In this document: piece by piece, positions 20,250-31,181 of the stretch
Numbering within the stretch: position 1 is the stretch's first letter
Layout of the letters: every line of letters begins with the position of its first letter
Source of the DNA: Acidithiobacillus ferridurans
GTDB taxonomy: Bacteria > Pseudomonadota > Gammaproteobacteria > Acidithiobacillales > Acidithiobacillaceae
Reading direction: 5' to 3'
NCBI RefSeq assembly: GCF_003966655.1
Contig: NZ_AP018795.1
Location: 1,691,501 to 1,755,500, forward strand
DNA: 64,000 bases
Made by a program: the position numbers and the translations under genes
Notes under the pieces: generated by a model
The model's input: the letters and a program-made list of their open reading frames with translations, nothing else
Told to the model about the DNA's origin: nothing
Database searches by the model: none

Positions 20250-23200
20250 TTGTCGCGTTTGCGCCTGATCCTTGCCGGTCTCCGCCGTTTCGGAGGTTGG
20301 TTGCTGGCCGTCGTGCCGACGCTGCTGGTATTGCTGGCAGGGGCTTTTTATCTCCTGGTGGTTCCCCGGCTTGATCTTCTGCGGCCCTACGTTTCACAGT
20401 TTTTGTCGCGGTCTTTGGGAGCGCCGGTGTCGGTACAGGGCATGCACCTGGGCTGGAATTGGGGACCATCGCTGGAACTGGCGGCGTTGCGGGTGGGTAC
20501 GCCGTCCCGGCCCGAACTGACGCTGCAAGGGGTGCATCTGCGCCTTTTCGCCTTGCCCCTGCTTTGGGGGGACTGGGTAGCCCAGTATTTTAGCGTGGCA
20601 GACGGGGTGGTGTCTGTCGTTCAAACCGCCGATGGCTGGCGGGTGGCCGGGCAGAAGCCAGGACCCAGTGGAAGGGCGCTGCCACTGGATCTGAACTGGG
20701 CACATGTGGATGTCCGACACCTGACCGTGCAATGGCGCTCCCAGCCTCAGGCCAACCCTGTCCCCCTGCATGTACAGTGGCAGAGCAGTGGCGGTTTGCG
20801 CCCGCAGATGCAGGTGCAGGTGCGCTGGTCACCCCAGGGTCTGTTGCGTTACACCGGCGCAGTGCGCGGCATCTTCACGCGTCCGGGACGCTCCTCGGGC
20901 AGCGGTAAGTGGGTGTTGGAGTCGTTGCCTTTGTCCTGGCTCCATCCATTGGATACGCATCTGCCGGCGTTGACCGGAAGCATGAGCAGCCACGGGTATC
21001 TGCAGTGGCGTTATGGCGTGCCGCGCCTGGTCAGCGGGCAATTTGTCCTGCACGACGCCGGACTGGACGCCAGACAGGGGACACAAATCCATGGCCGCTT
21101 GGGCTGGAATGGAACGGGTTCCTCCGGAACATTGCAGCTTGCCGACGTAACAGGGCTTGCTGCACAACCCCTGGCCGCGCGATTGGGACTCGACTGGCGC
21201 CGTCGCCTGCAATGGCAGATTGAGGCGCCGCTGCTTCCCGCCGCACTCCTCCGGAGCGTGCCGGAAACGGCCCTGCCCGCTTCATTGCGCTGGATACCCC
21301 GGCAACAGTGGCGGGGCAGCTTGCGCAACCTGCACTTCCGCTCCCGCGGTACTGGACACCAGGCTGCGGCCTGGCAGCTTCAGGCGGTGCTGCGTGACGT
21401 CGCCGTCTCGCCCCATGGAAACTGGTTTGGCGTGCAGGGTCTCAGCGGTGATGTCAGCCTTCGTCCAGAAGCCTTGCAGTTTCATCTAGCGAGCCGGCAG
21501 TTCACGCTGGATTGGCCGCAACGTTTCGCGGCACCGCTGCGCCTGCGTGAAGTGTCCGCCCGGATCGTTGCCCAGAAAGCCGGTACCGACTGGTCGATTC
21601 GGGCCGATCCCATCGTGCTACAGGGGCCTGGTCACCTGCATGCCAGGGTGGCGGTGCAAGGGCGGGAACTGCGCCTGAGAGCCCGGCTCAACGATATGCC
21701 GGCGACGGCGATAGCTGATTTCGTACCCCGGACCGGCATCAGCCCGGCCCTGCGCCAGTGGCTGTTGCAGGCCTTTCAGGCGGGATCCGTGCAGCATGCC
21801 GATCTGCAATGGCAGGGGCCATGGAACCACCTGCCGCGCCAGGCGCCGGGTGAGCATTTTTCCCTGCGGGCCGATTTTCGCCACGTCACGCTGCGTTATG
21901 CCCCGCACTGGCCAGTGGCATCGCGGATGAACGCACAACTCCTCTGGAGGGGAGACCACCTTTCCGTCCGGAGTCACCAGGGTGACATTTTCGGGGTGCC
22001 GGTGGCTTCCGCCAGTGCCGATCTGGACCATCTGTTCGCGCCGCATACCTCGCCGTTGCAGATCACGGTGAATACGCCGGTCGCGCTTGAAAAAGTGCTG
22101 CCTTTTTTGCGCGCAACCCCCGTACTGGAAGGCAAGTCCGTGGCGGATATCCCCCTGCGCCTGACGGGTCAGGGGCAATTGCAATTGGCCCTCAGCATCC
22201 CTTTCGGGCCGGAAAAGACTGCGGTGAATGGCCGGGTCGATGTCCGTGACATGGGGGTCGGCTGGGACGCCTGGCGGGCCACGGGTTTGCAGGGACCAGT
22301 TTATTTCCAGCGGGACAAAATTCAGGCCGGTGCGTTGAACGGCATTTTTGCCGGTGGCCCGGTGCAGGCGAGTTTACGGGCCAGTCAACTGGAAACCGCG
22401 CCGCGGCTGGATTTTTCGCTGCGGGGTGCATTGCAGGCGGTGGATCTGCCCGTGCCGCAGCCCTGGCGCGCGGCTTTCCGTGGTGCTGTGCCATACCAAG
22501 GCAGTGGTACTTTGCTGAACAACGAGTTACGTTTCAGGGGTGGTGCGGATTTGGGCCAGACGCGCAGTGCCTTGCCGCAGCCTTTGAGCTGGGCATCGGG
22601 CAAGGGCGGAAACCTGACCTTCCGGGGTCAGGGGGATGTGACCCGTCATCTGCAGGCCGATTTGAGACTGCCGGTGGGGTCTGCCGCCCTGGCCTGGCAG
22701 CGGGGGCCATCGGTCTGGCGATGGCAGGCAGGAGCCGCACGCCTGGGTGGGGGAACCACGCCACCGCTGCCCAAGACCGGATTTTCTCTTCAGGGCAGTG
22801 GCAACAGCTTTGCTGTATGGCCGTGGCTGAGTCTGCTGAAGAGCGAAAAGGATCGTGGTACATGGCCGGAAATCCGCATCGACCTGCATTGGCGGCACCT
22901 GCTGCTTTTTGAACAGGATTGGCCGGACGTGCGGATGCGCGGTCAGGCTGCGGCGGAGAAGCTGCATCTGCAATTGACCGGTCCCCAGATAGCGGGTGCC
23001 CTGCAATATACGCGCGCGGTACCGCCGGCGGGTTCGGCGCAATTGCGCCTGGATATCCAGAAATTAAGCATCGCGGCGCCGTCATCTCCCAAAGTTCCGC
23101 CCTCCGGTTTTCCGCAGACGCTGGGGGGAGCAACTGGCAGCCCGCTGGCGCTCCACGCGCATATCGCCCAACTCGATTGGCGTGGCCACAAGGTGCAGGA

Positions 23201-23924
23201 CGTGCTGCTGGATGCCGGGCGATCGGCGACGGGCTGGAAGATCGCCATGATCAAAGGCGACTGGGCAGACAGCCGATGGGATTTCAAGGGATCGTGGCAG
23301 GGCGCAGGGGCAGGTCAGTCGGCCTTTCAGGGGAAAGTCCGCAGCGACAATATTGCCCCCGTTCTGCAGGACATCGGCATGGAGACCCTGGACTACGGTC
23401 GCGCCGATTATGCGGGACAACTGTCCTGGCCGGGCGCGCCCTGGGATTTTTCGGTGGCGCACCTCAGCGGCAATATCCAGTCGAAGCTGTGGAATGGTCG
23501 CCTCCGGCAACTCGGTGCAGATATTTCCTGGCTCGTATTTCTCAATCCCACCACATTGTTCAAAGATGTGATCACCTTTGATTATCGCCCGCTCTTTGGC
23601 AGAGGACTGTTCTTTTCGAAGCTTTTTGCCGATTTTCAGATACACCATGGTGTCGCCCGTACCCGCAATATGCTTCTTGAATCCAGCGCTCTGGAAATGA
23701 CAGGGCGCGGCGCCATCGATCTGGCGCATCAGTCCCTGAATATGGAACTGCAAGTCTACCCGTTGCAGAGTTTCGACCTGCTCCTCGGGAGTTTTCCCAT
23801 ACTGGGCCCCGCCCTCTTTGGGAAATCGGGTAAGGTGTTAGAATGGCATTATCAGGTTGACGGACCCTGGGGGCACCCCGAGGTGCACGAGGTGCATGCA
23901 CCGGCCACGGCCGGGAAGGACTGA
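20250..23924 (+). CDS. yhdP: YhdP-family AsmA-like envelope protein
   Basis: A 1224-residue protein with one N-terminal membrane anchor (GWLLAVVPTLLVLLAGAFYL) and a long beta-rich periplasmic body. The C-terminal AsmA-like block contains ISWLVFLNPTTLFKDVITFD, FSKLFADFQIHHGVARTRNM and SFPILGPALFGKSGKV. In E. coli YhdP and its paralogues bridge the envelope and move phospholipids to the outer membrane. The TTG 20250 start has GGGAGGGG six bases upstream; TTG 20214 has no SD. The nitrilase gene follows at once, a neighbour often seen with yhdP. Confidence 0.88.
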   Translation: MSRLRLILAGLRRFGGWLLAVVPTLLVLLAGAFYLLVVPRLDLLRPYVSQFLSRSLGAPVSVQGMHLGWNWGPSLELAALRVGTPSRPELTLQGVHLRLFALPLLWGDWVAQYFSVADGVVSVVQTADGWRVAGQKPGPSGRALPLDLNWAHVDVRHLTVQWRSQPQANPVPLHVQWQSSGGLRPQMQVQVRWSPQGLLRYTGAVRGIFTRPGRSSGSGKWVLESLPLSWLHPLDTHLPALTGSMSSHGYLQWRYGVPRLVSGQFVLHDAGLDARQGTQIHGRLGWNGTGSSGTLQLADVTGLAAQPLAARLGLDWRRRLQWQIEAPLLPAALLRSVPETALPASLRWIPRQQWRGSLRNLHFRSRGTGHQAAAWQLQAVLRDVAVSPHGNWFGVQGLSGDVSLRPEALQFHLASRQFTLDWPQRFAAPLRLREVSARIVAQKAGTDWSIRADPIVLQGPGHLHARVAVQGRELRLRARLNDMPATAIADFVPRTGISPALRQWLLQAFQAGSVQHADLQWQGPWNHLPRQAPGEHFSLRADFRHVTLRYAPHWPVASRMNAQLLWRGDHLSVRSHQGDIFGVPVASASADLDHLFAPHTSPLQITVNTPVALEKVLPFLRATPVLEGKSVADIPLRLTGQGQLQLALSIPFGPEKTAVNGRVDVRDMGVGWDAWRATGLQGPVYFQRDKIQAGALNGIFAGGPVQASLRASQLETAPRLDFSLRGALQAVDLPVPQPWRAAFRGAVPYQGSGTLLNNELRFRGGADLGQTRSALPQPLSWASGKGGNLTFRGQGDVTRHLQADLRLPVGSAALAWQRGPSVWRWQAGAARLGGGTTPPLPKTGFSLQGSGNSFAVWPWLSLLKSEKDRGTWPEIRIDLHWRHLLLFEQDWPDVRMRGQAAAEKLHLQLTGPQIAGALQYTRAVPPAGSAQLRLDIQKLSIAAPSSPKVPPSGFPQTLGGATGSPLALHAHIAQLDWRGHKVQDVLLDAGRSATGWKIAMIKGDWADSRWDFKGSWQGAGAGQSAFQGKVRSDNIAPVLQDIGMETLDYGRADYAGQLSWPGAPWDFSVAHLSGNIQSKLWNGRLRQLGADISWLVFLNPTTLFKDVITFDYRPLFGRGLFFSKLFADFQIHHGVARTRNMLLESSALEMTGRGAIDLAHQSLNMELQVYPLQSFDLLLGSFPILGPALFGKSGKVLEWHYQVDGPWGHPEVHEVHAPATAGKD

Positions 23925-23928
23925 GACC

Positions 23929-24744
23929 ATGAAGGTGCGGGTTGCCGTAGTGCAGATGGTGTCCTCGGATGTCGTGGCGGATAACCTCGCCCGCGCCGGA
24001 TCCCTGCTGGGGGAGGCGGCGGCGGGTGGCGCGGAGCTGGCGCTCCTGCCCGAAAATTTTGCCCTGATGGGGCGCGATGAAAATGCCAAACTGGCCATCA
24101 TGGAGAAGGATGGGGATGGCCCGATCCAGTCCTGGCTGGCGGCACAGGCACAGCGCCTGGGCTTATGGCTGGTCGGGGGCAGTATGCCTCTGGCCGCCGC
24201 TGACGGACGCTGTTATGCCGCCTGCCTGGTTTTCGACCCGACCGGACAGCGCCGGGCACGTTATGACAAGATGCACCTCTTTGACGTCGATCTGGCGGGC
24301 GGCGAAAGTTACCGGGAGTCTCGTACCATCGCCCCCGGCAGCAGTCCGGTGGCCGTGGCCACGCCCTGGGGGCGGCTAGGTCTCTCCATTTGCTATGACC
24401 TGCGTTTCCCGGAGTTGTACCGCAGCTACGCTGGAGCCGAACTGCTCGTCGTCCCCAGCGCCTTTACCAGGCAGACCGGTGCCGCGCACTGGGAGTGTCT
24501 GCTGCGAACCCGCGCCATCGAGAACCAGGCGTATGTGCTTGCCGCCGACCAGGGTGGTTTGCACGAGAATGGCCGCCAGACCTTTGGCGGCAGTATGATT
24601 GTCGACCCCTGGGGGCAGGTCCTGGCCCGTCTGGATCAGGGCGAGGGGGTCGCGCTGGCCCAGGCGGACGGAGAGTTTTTGCAGCGTTGCCGCAGTAATT
24701 TGCCCGCCTTGAGGCACGCTCATCCGGCATTTTACGGCGCCTGA
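23929..24744 (+). CDS. Carbon-nitrogen hydrolase (Nit1-like; deaminated glutathione amidase candidate)
   Basis: A 271-residue nitrilase-fold amidase. The Glu-Lys-Cys triad is visible: LLPENFALMG (Glu), YDKMHLFDVD (Lys) and ICYDLRFPELYR (Cys). DKMHLFDVDLAGGESYRES is typical of the Nit1/Nit2 branch, which removes the amide of deaminated glutathione or of alpha-ketoglutaramate. ATG 23929 follows AAGGA and lies four bases after the yhdP stop, so the genes form an operon. Substrate is inferred from the family. Confidence 0.88.
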   Translation: MKVRVAVVQMVSSDVVADNLARAGSLLGEAAAGGAELALLPENFALMGRDENAKLAIMEKDGDGPIQSWLAAQAQRLGLWLVGGSMPLAAADGRCYAACLVFDPTGQRRARYDKMHLFDVDLAGGESYRESRTIAPGSSPVAVATPWGRLGLSICYDLRFPELYRSYAGAELLVVPSAFTRQTGAAHWECLLRTRAIENQAYVLAADQGGLHENGRQTFGGSMIVDPWGQVLARLDQGEGVALAQADGEFLQRCRSNLPALRHAHPAFYGA

Positions 24745-25052
24745 CAGGCAATGCCCGTGTAACCCTGCTGAAGGGTGACAGGATCCACCGCAGCGCAGTG
24801 CTCCCCGTTTTGCCCTGGGCAAACAGGCCGGCTTACCAATTTGAGTGTCTTCAAAGCGCATCCGCGGCAAAAGACCACGGATGGCTGGGCGGGCTTTTTA
24901 TACCTGTCTGGGGAGCCCCATGCTATCCTCTCGGGCTTTACGGGCGGTGGTGATTGCCCGAGGACGGGTAAAATTTGCGGTAGCGGGCGTTGGCAGATGT
25001 TGTCAGATGAGGAGCGCATGAATGCTGAACAGGACTTCTTTGGAGATGGTGC
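24745..25052 (+). other. 308-bp gap with no convincing gene
   Basis: Between the nitrilase and ABC-transporter genes. A 93-codon open frame exists but has no SD, odd composition and no recognisable motif. Its last dozen codons (MNAEQDFFGDGA, ATG 25018 with GAGGAG before it) end in ATGA overlapping the transporter start and could act as a leader peptide, but this is speculative. No terminator or riboswitch is recognised. Confidence 0.3.
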
Positions 25053-26816
25053 ATGAAGCAGTTTAACGGAGCATTCTTTCGTGACCTGTGGCGGATGGTC
25101 AAACCTTACTGGTGGCACTCCGAGGAGCGTTGGGTGGCGCGCGGGGTCTTTGCCTTCATCATTCTCCTCAATCTGTTCATGGTGTTTATTTCTTATCGCA
25201 TCACGGAGTGGTACGCGGTGTTCTGGAACGCCCTGCAGCGCTTTGCGGTGAACGCCGCCTGGCACCAGATGCTGATTTTTCTGGGACTGGCCACTCTCTA
25301 TATCATCGCCGCGGTCTCCCAGACCTTTTTTACCCAGATGCTGGAGATTCGCTGGCGACGCTGGCTGACGCAGCATTATCTGGATTCCTGGCTCGCCAAA
25401 AGTACCTTTTACCATATGCAGGTGCTGGGCGATGGTACCGATAACCCGGATCAGCGTATCAGCGAGGATCTGGCCAGTTTCACCGGGCAGACACTCAACA
25501 TCGTGATAGGCCTGCTCAGTTCCGCCACGACCCTCGCCGCCTTTGTGTTCATGCTTTGGAATTTGTCGGCCATGATCACCATCCCCTGGCAGGGGAGTGT
25601 CTATACCATCCCCGGCTATCTGGTCTGGGCGGCAGTCATTTATTCGGTGCTTGGGACCATCCTCACCGCCCTCATCGGGCGGCCGCTGATCAGTCTGAAC
25701 TTCAACCAGGAGCGTTATCAGGCGGATTTCCGTTTCAGTATGATGCGCCTGCGGGAGAATAGTGAAAGCATTGCCCTGTATGGCGGGGAAACGGAGGAGC
25801 GTCACCACTTTCTGCAACGGTTCGCCAACGTCTATGCCAACTACTGGCGGATTATCTGGCGGTCCATGCGTCTCAACTGGTGGGTGTCCGGTTATGGTCA
25901 GGTGGCGATCATTTTCCCGATTCTGGTGAGCCTGCCCGCCTATTTCGTCAATAAAGCCATCGGTATCGGTGGGTTGCAGCAGATTGCCTCGGCTTTTGCC
26001 CAGGTGCAGGGTGCGCTGTCTTTCATTGTCAGCAGTTATGGCAGCCTCGCCAACTGGCACGCGGTCGTCGATCGTCTGCGTTTTTTTGAACAATCGATGG
26101 ACGAGGTACGGGTCATCCGGGAGACCCATTACCAGATCGAGCGCAAGGATGGTCCGCGGCTCATTGTGCAGGCCCTCAACGTGCGCCTGCCCGATGGCCG
26201 GGAATTGATTCATCACCTGGATCTGGATGTGCGCCGTGGTGAGCGCCTGCTGATCATGGGCCCGTCAGGCGGAGGCAAAAGCACACTGGTACGCGCTCTG
26301 GCCGGTATCTGGCCTTTTGGTGAGGGGGAGGTGAAACTGCCCCGGAGCGATCGCCCGCTCTTCCTGCCGCAGAAGCCGTATCTGCCCCTGGGTACCTTGC
26401 GCGATGTGCTGGTCTACCCCTTCGGGGTGCCCGGCGTCGGAGACGCCCGCCTGCAGCAGGTGCTCCATCTGGTTGGCATGGAGGCGTTGGCCGACAAACT
26501 GGATGACGCCCGTTTGTGGTCTCATGTATTATCTCTGGGGGAGCAGCAGCGTCTGGCCTTTGCCCGTATTCTATTGCAAAAGCCGCAGTGGGTGTTTTTG
26601 GACGAGGCCAGTTCGGCACTGGATGAACCTGCCGAGGACGCGCTCTACCGCATGCTTGTCGAGGAACTGCCGGAAACCGCCATCATCAGTGTCGGTCACC
26701 GCTCCAGCCTGTTGCGGCATCATGAGCATTGCCTGCATCTGCTGGGTGACGGATCCTGGCGTTTGGAGGCCGTCGTCCATCCCGTTCCCGGGGGGCAGCA
26801 GCCGGCACTGGCCTGA
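25053..26816 (+). CDS. ABC transporter, fused permease/ATPase (SbmA/BacA-like, YddA/ABCD type)
   Basis: A 587-residue half-transporter. The N-terminal membrane domain (residues about 20-330) resembles SbmA/BacA with WYAVFWNALQ, NPDQRISEDLASFT and LNFNQERYQADFRFSMMRLR. The ATPase domain has Walker A MGPSGGGKSTLVRAL, signature LSLGEQQRLAFARIL, Walker B WVFLDEASSALDE and a switch His (SVGHRS). Relatives move peptides, cobalamin or long-chain fatty acyl compounds; the cargo here is unknown. GGAG precedes the ATG by about seven bases. Confidence 0.9.
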   Translation: MKQFNGAFFRDLWRMVKPYWWHSEERWVARGVFAFIILLNLFMVFISYRITEWYAVFWNALQRFAVNAAWHQMLIFLGLATLYIIAAVSQTFFTQMLEIRWRRWLTQHYLDSWLAKSTFYHMQVLGDGTDNPDQRISEDLASFTGQTLNIVIGLLSSATTLAAFVFMLWNLSAMITIPWQGSVYTIPGYLVWAAVIYSVLGTILTALIGRPLISLNFNQERYQADFRFSMMRLRENSESIALYGGETEERHHFLQRFANVYANYWRIIWRSMRLNWWVSGYGQVAIIFPILVSLPAYFVNKAIGIGGLQQIASAFAQVQGALSFIVSSYGSLANWHAVVDRLRFFEQSMDEVRVIRETHYQIERKDGPRLIVQALNVRLPDGRELIHHLDLDVRRGERLLIMGPSGGGKSTLVRALAGIWPFGEGEVKLPRSDRPLFLPQKPYLPLGTLRDVLVYPFGVPGVGDARLQQVLHLVGMEALADKLDDARLWSHVLSLGEQQRLAFARILLQKPQWVFLDEASSALDEPAEDALYRMLVEELPETAIISVGHRSSLLRHHEHCLHLLGDGSWRLEAVVHPVPGGQQPALA

Positions 26817-26837
26817 TGATTCGAAAGGAGACCCAAC

Positions 26838-27413
26838 ATGGCTATGACCGCCAAAGAATTACCCATCGGGAGTAAGCTGCCCGAGTTTTGTCTGCCCGTC
26901 GGTGGTCAGGCGGGGCAGTGGTGCAGTGTGCAGGCGCAGGGCAAGCCCCTGCTGGTGCTTTTCATCTGTAATCACTGTCCCTATGTGATCCACATCAGCA
27001 AACGCCTGGGTGAGCTGACGCGGCAATGGCAGCAGCAGGGTGTGCAGGTGGTGGGTATCAACAGCAACGATGCCCGAACCTATCCGGAAGATGCGCCGGA
27101 AAAAATGCCCGCCGAAGCCTTGCGCGCCGGGTATCATTTCCCCTATTTATTTGATGCAGAACAAGAGATTGCCAAGGCTTTTAACGCGGTGTGCACGCCG
27201 GATCTTTTTCTTTTTGATGCTGCGGGCGGGCTGTTCTACCACGGTCAGTTCGATGCGAGTCGTCCTAGGAATGATCTGCCGGTGACCGGTGAAGACCTGT
27301 CTGCAGCCGTGGCGGCAGTGCTGGCAGGTGCCCAGCCCCCGGCCGAAGTGCTGCCCAGCATGGGCTGCAGTATCAAGTGGCGGCCGGGCAACGAGCCGGA
27401 GGGCTGGGTATGA
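26838..27413 (+). CDS. Redoxin/thioredoxin-family protein with CNHCPYV motif
   Basis: A 191-residue AhpC/TSA-like thioredoxin-fold protein. The redox motif is FICNHCPYVIHISKRL, followed by VQVVGINSNDARTYPEDAPE and a cis-Pro region VCTPDLFLFDAAGGLFYHGQ. This is the cytosolic thioredoxin-like subfamily common in bacteria. No signal peptide. The start has a strong AAAGGAGA SD and lies 21 bases after the ABC transporter, so co-transcription is likely. Its partner is unknown. Confidence 0.88.
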   Translation: MAMTAKELPIGSKLPEFCLPVGGQAGQWCSVQAQGKPLLVLFICNHCPYVIHISKRLGELTRQWQQQGVQVVGINSNDARTYPEDAPEKMPAEALRAGYHFPYLFDAEQEIAKAFNAVCTPDLFLFDAAGGLFYHGQFDASRPRNDLPVTGEDLSAAVAAVLAGAQPPAEVLPSMGCSIKWRPGNEPEGWV

Positions 27414-27436
27414 GTTGGACAGAGGTCTCGCGCTAA

Positions 27437-27655
27437 TCAGTGAAGAATGGTCTGTAGCAATCTGCCGGGTGTTTCCTGCCGCTTTGTGGCAAAGTGGTTA
27501 AGCTTGTGGCTTTGGCGCTGCCGGCGTAAACGCAGTAGTCGCTTTTGCAGTTCGCGTTTGATGCGTTGCCGCTCGTGGCCAGCCATAAAGGATGTGTAAC
27601 TCGGGAAACTGCGTACCCGGCGTAAGGCGGCCAGAAGATTGGCGGTACTGTCCAT
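27437..27655 (-). CDS. Small basic hypothetical protein
   Basis: A 72-residue Arg/Lys/His-rich protein (GHERQRIKRELQKRLLRLRR). ATG 27655 has GGAG seven bases upstream. I do not recognise the family; the composition suggests nucleic-acid binding. The roughly 250 bases between it and lspA hold one GGCAGC/GCTGCC hairpin (27836-27857 region) and no other gene that I can see. Confidence 0.45.
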   Translation of the reverse strand: MDSTANLLAALRRVRSFPSYTSFMAGHERQRIKRELQKRLLRLRRQRQSHKLNHFATKRQETPGRLLQTILH

Positions 27656-27907
27656 GTCTGTCTCCATTGTGTTCCGGTGATGAATATCAATGGATAAAGC
27701 AATAGTTGTGCCACAAAAATCATCCATTAAAAACAAGGTGACGGCGTTCTTACGCGGGTCGCCGGAACAAAAACCTGTCTCGTTTGGACGACAATCCCCC
27801 GTAGCGGATGTGCCAGGGCACGGGTATGTTCTCTGGCAGCGTTGTTTTTGCTGCCCTAATCCTTGTTGCAAAAAGTCCCCATGGTGGTGGTTTGCCGTTA
27901 CTCTGGA

Positions 27908-28366
27908 TCAGCGGCGCCGGAAAGCATCGAGGACCAGTATCACGGCACCGATGGAGATGGCGCTGTCGGCGACGTTGAAGTAGGGCCAGTAGAGGCTGCC
28001 CCAGTGGGCGCCAATAAAATCGATCACATAGCCGAGGCGGATCCGGTCGATCAGGTTGCCGACCGCACCGCCGAGAATCAGGGCAAGGGATATGGCGGTC
28101 CAGGTGGCGCCGGGCTTGAGTCGACGCAGGATGGCGACGATGACTGCCACCACCAGCAGGGCGACGCCGATGAGCAGCCAGCGTTGCCAGCCGCCGGCCC
28201 CCGCCAGGAAGCTGAAAGCGGCACCGGTGTTGTGGACGAGACGAAAATTGAGCAGCCCCGGAATGATGACAAGGCCCTGCCCCACCCGCCAGATATGGCT
28301 TAGCCAGAGTTTGACGCCCTGGTCCAGCAGGATGACCCCGAACGATAACCATAAATAGCGCAGCAT
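27908..28366 (-). CDS. lspA: Lipoprotein signal peptidase (signal peptidase II)
   Basis: A 152-residue inner-membrane aspartyl protease that removes the signal peptide of prolipoproteins. Four hydrophobic helices are present. The catalytic motifs are [15 protein letters not shown] and [11 protein letters not shown] (the two Asp), with the conserved [12 protein letters not shown]. Its ATG overlaps the ileS stop by one base (TGATG), the usual ileS-lspA coupling. A longer N-terminal frame lies within ileS and is rejected. Confidence 0.96.
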   Translation of the reverse strand: MLRYLWLSFGVILLDQGVKLWLSHIWRVGQGLVIIPGLLNFRLVHNTGAAFSFLAGAGGWQRWLLIGVALLVVAVIVAILRRLKPGATWTAISLALILGGAVGNLIDRIRLGYVIDFIGAHWGSLYWPYFNVADSAISIGAVILVLDAFRRR

Positions 28367-31179
28367 CAGCAGAACTCCCGTGTTTCTCCGGGTAAGGCGA
28401 GATTCTCTACACAGCGGTCGCAAATGTCCGGATGCCCCGCATGGAGACCGATGTCCGGGCGGTGGTGCCAGCAGCGTGCGCACTTCTGGCCATCACTGGG
28501 CAGGACCTGTATGGCGATGCCCGGAAGCGCATCGTCGCAACCCTCCTGGCGCTCTTCATAGGGGCGCAGGGCACACGCGGAGCTCAGCAGAAAAAAGCGC
28601 AGCTCCTCACCGAGTGGCGCAAGAAACTCATGCCATTCGCTGTTGGCGTAGAGGGCGACTTCCGCATCCAGGCCCGAGCCAATCTTTTTCCCCTGACGCA
28701 GGGGTTCCAGTGCGGCGTTGACGGCGTCCCGCAACTGACCGAGCCGTTCCCAGCGTCCCATCAGGACTTCACTGTCGGCAGGCAGTGGTATTTCCGGATA
28801 TTGCGCAAAAAACACGCTGGAGAACGGGCGATTGCCCATCCCCTCCCAGATTTCTTCCGCAGTGAAGCTCAGGATGGGGGCCATCCATACCACCATGGCT
28901 TCGAGCATCTGCCAGAGCACCGTCTGCGCCGAACGCCGCGCCCGCGAGGCTGCGGGGGTGGTGTAGAGGCGATCTTTCAGCACATCCAGATAGAGTCCCC
29001 CGAGCTCCACCGAGCAAAAGTGGAGCAGACGTTGCTGGACGCGGAGGAATTGATATTCACTGTAGGCGGCACGAATTTCTTCCTGCAGGAGCGCGGTGCG
29101 GGCCAGCATCCAGCGATCCATTTCCAGCAGGTCCGCCGTGGGCAGGGCGTCCGTGGCTGGATTAAAGTCGTGGGTATTGCCCAGCATATAGCGGGCCGTA
29201 TTACGGATGCGCCGGTAGCTGTCGCCCAGTTGCTGGAGGATGGTGTCAGAGATGGGGATCTCGCTGCGGTAGTCTTCCGATGCCACCCAGAGCCGCAGGA
29301 TGTCCGCACCGTAACGGTCGATGATCGTCTGTGGGGCGATGACGTTGCCCACGGACTTGCTCATCTTCCGGCCTTCGCCATCGACGGTGAAGCCGTGGGT
29401 CAGCACCGCCCGGTAGGGCGCCCTTCCTCGACTGGCGACGGATTCCAGCAGGGAAGACTGGAACCAGCCGCGATGCTGATCGGAGCCTTCCAGATAAAGG
29501 TCGGCGGGGCTGTGCAACTCAGGCCTCTGCTCCAGTACAAAGGCATGGGTGCAGCCGGAGTCGAACCAGACGTCGAGAATGTCCGTGACCTTGTGAAAGT
29601 GATCGTGGCCGCAGCCGCCGCAGCGGGCGTCCGCTGGCAGAAAATCGCCGTCCGGGTGGTTGAACCAGGCATCGACCCCACCTGTTTCCACCGCACGGGC
29701 GATACGTTCGAAGGTGTCGGCATCGCGTAGGGGTTCGCCGCACCGGGTACAGGAGAAGATCGCGACGGGCACGCCCCAGGCCCTTTGCCGGGAGATGCAC
29801 CAGTCCGGACGCTGGTTGACCATGCCGGTGATGCGGTCTTTGCCCCAGTCGGGAATCCACCGGGTGGCGTCGATGGCGTCGATGGCCTTCTCACGCAGGT
29901 CATTGGCGCTCATGCTGATAAACCACTGAGGGGTGGCACGGAAGAGTAGCGGTGTCTTGTGGCGCCAGCAATGGGGGTAACTATGGCGGATCTTCTCGAA
30001 ATGGAGCAGGGCGTTGCGCCCGCGCAGGAGTTCTGGGATCCGCTCATTGGCCTCCTGTACGGTGATGCCTCCCAGCCCCAGCGGCAGTTCGTCCTGAAAA
30101 CGACCGTTGCCGAGCACGGGGCTGTCCACCGGCAGGTGATAACGCCGGGACGCTTCATAATCGTCCGCGCCGTGGGCCGGGGCAGTATGTACGCAGCCGG
30201 TGCCCGCCTCCAGGGTCACATGCCGACCGAGGATGACCGGCACTTCATAATCCAGGAAGGGGTGTTTGAGGCGGAGGCCCTCCAGTGTCACACCGGCGAA
30301 CTCGGCCAGCACCTCCGCTTCCGGGTGACCATAGCGGGCGAGGGCGCTTGCTGCCAGATCTGCGGCGAGGATCAGATGCCGGTTGCCGGAGCGCAGCAAT
30401 ACGTAAGTGTATTCCGGGTGCAGGGCTACCGCCTGATTGGCGGGCAAAGTCCATGGCGTGGTCGTCCAGATCACCACGCTGGCCTCTATGGGTTCAGCGA
30501 CGCCAAGGCGTTGGCTCAGATCGGCGGCGTCAGCGACGACGAAGGCGACGTCGATGGAAGGATCGCTGCGATCCTGATATTCCACTTCCGCCTCCGCCAG
30601 AGCACTGCCGCAGTCCACACACCAGTGTACCGGCTTGGCACCGCGTACCACTTGGCCGTTCACGGTCAGGCGACCGAGCTCCCGCAGGATATTGGCCTCA
30701 GCCTGGAAGTGCATGGTCAGGTATGGGTTTCCCCAATCTCCGATGATGCCGAGGCGCTCGAAATCCTGCCGTTGCCCGACAATCTGGCTTTCGGCATAAG
30801 CACGGCAGGCATTGCGGAAGGCCTGGGCACTGACTTTTTCGCCGGGACGCCCCAGTTCCTTTTCCACCTGGATTTCGATGGGCAGCCCGTGGCAGTCCCA
30901 GCCCGGCACATAGGGCACCCGGAAGCCTTCGCTCAGCTTGCTTTTGTTGATGATATCCTTGAGTATTTTGTTGACCGCATGACCGATATGAATCTTGCCG
31001 TTGGCGTAGGGCGGGCCATCATGCAGGATGAACGCAGGGCTTGCGGCACGCGCCTTCTGCAACGCCCCGTATAGATCATGCTCCTGCCAGCGGGCCAGAG
31101 TCGCCGGTTCACGCTCCGGCAGTTTTCCCTGCATGGGAAAACCGGTTTTAGGAAGGTTGAGGGTCTGCTTATAGTCCAT
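28366..31179 (-). CDS. ileS: Isoleucyl-tRNA synthetase
   Basis: A 937-residue class I synthetase. ATP-site motifs are [15 protein letters not shown] (HIGH) and [14 protein letters not shown] (KMSKS). The CP1 editing domain is marked by [16 protein letters not shown] and [10 protein letters not shown]-terminal zinc site is formed by KCARCWHH and CDRCVENL. It ends coupled to lspA and starts just after ribF (two-base gap), forming the common murJ-ribF-ileS-lspA run. Confidence 0.98.
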   Translation of the reverse strand: MDYKQTLNLPKTGFPMQGKLPEREPATLARWQEHDLYGALQKARAASPAFILHDGPPYANGKIHIGHAVNKILKDIINKSKLSEGFRVPYVPGWDCHGLPIEIQVEKELGRPGEKVSAQAFRNACRAYAESQIVGQRQDFERLGIIGDWGNPYLTMHFQAEANILRELGRLTVNGQVVRGAKPVHWCVDCGSALAEAEVEYQDRSDPSIDVAFVVADAADLSQRLGVAEPIEASVVIWTTTPWTLPANQAVALHPEYTYVLLRSGNRHLILAADLAASALARYGHPEAEVLAEFAGVTLEGLRLKHPFLDYEVPVILGRHVTLEAGTGCVHTAPAHGADDYEASRRYHLPVDSPVLGNGRFQDELPLGLGGITVQEANERIPELLRGRNALLHFEKIRHSYPHCWRHKTPLLFRATPQWFISMSANDLREKAIDAIDATRWIPDWGKDRITGMVNQRPDWCISRQRAWGVPVAIFSCTRCGEPLRDADTFERIARAVETGGVDAWFNHPDGDFLPADARCGGCGHDHFHKVTDILDVWFDSGCTHAFVLEQRPELHSPADLYLEGSDQHRGWFQSSLLESVASRGRAPYRAVLTHGFTVDGEGRKMSKSVGNVIAPQTIIDRYGADILRLWVASEDYRSEIPISDTILQQLGDSYRRIRNTARYMLGNTHDFNPATDALPTADLLEMDRWMLARTALLQEEIRAAYSEYQFLRVQQRLLHFCSVELGGLYLDVLKDRLYTTPAASRARRSAQTVLWQMLEAMVVWMAPILSFTAEEIWEGMGNRPFSSVFFAQYPEIPLPADSEVLMGRWERLGQLRDAVNAALEPLRQGKKIGSGLDAEVALYANSEWHEFLAPLGEELRFFLLSSACALRPYEERQEGCDDALPGIAIQVLPSDGQKCARCWHHRPDIGLHAGHPDICDRCVENLALPGETREFC

Positions 31180-31181
31180 GA

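Noticed and set aside
24775-25056. 93-codon ORF before the ABC transporter
   Set aside because: No SD, composition unlike neighbours, no motif; only its last 12 codons could be a leader peptide.
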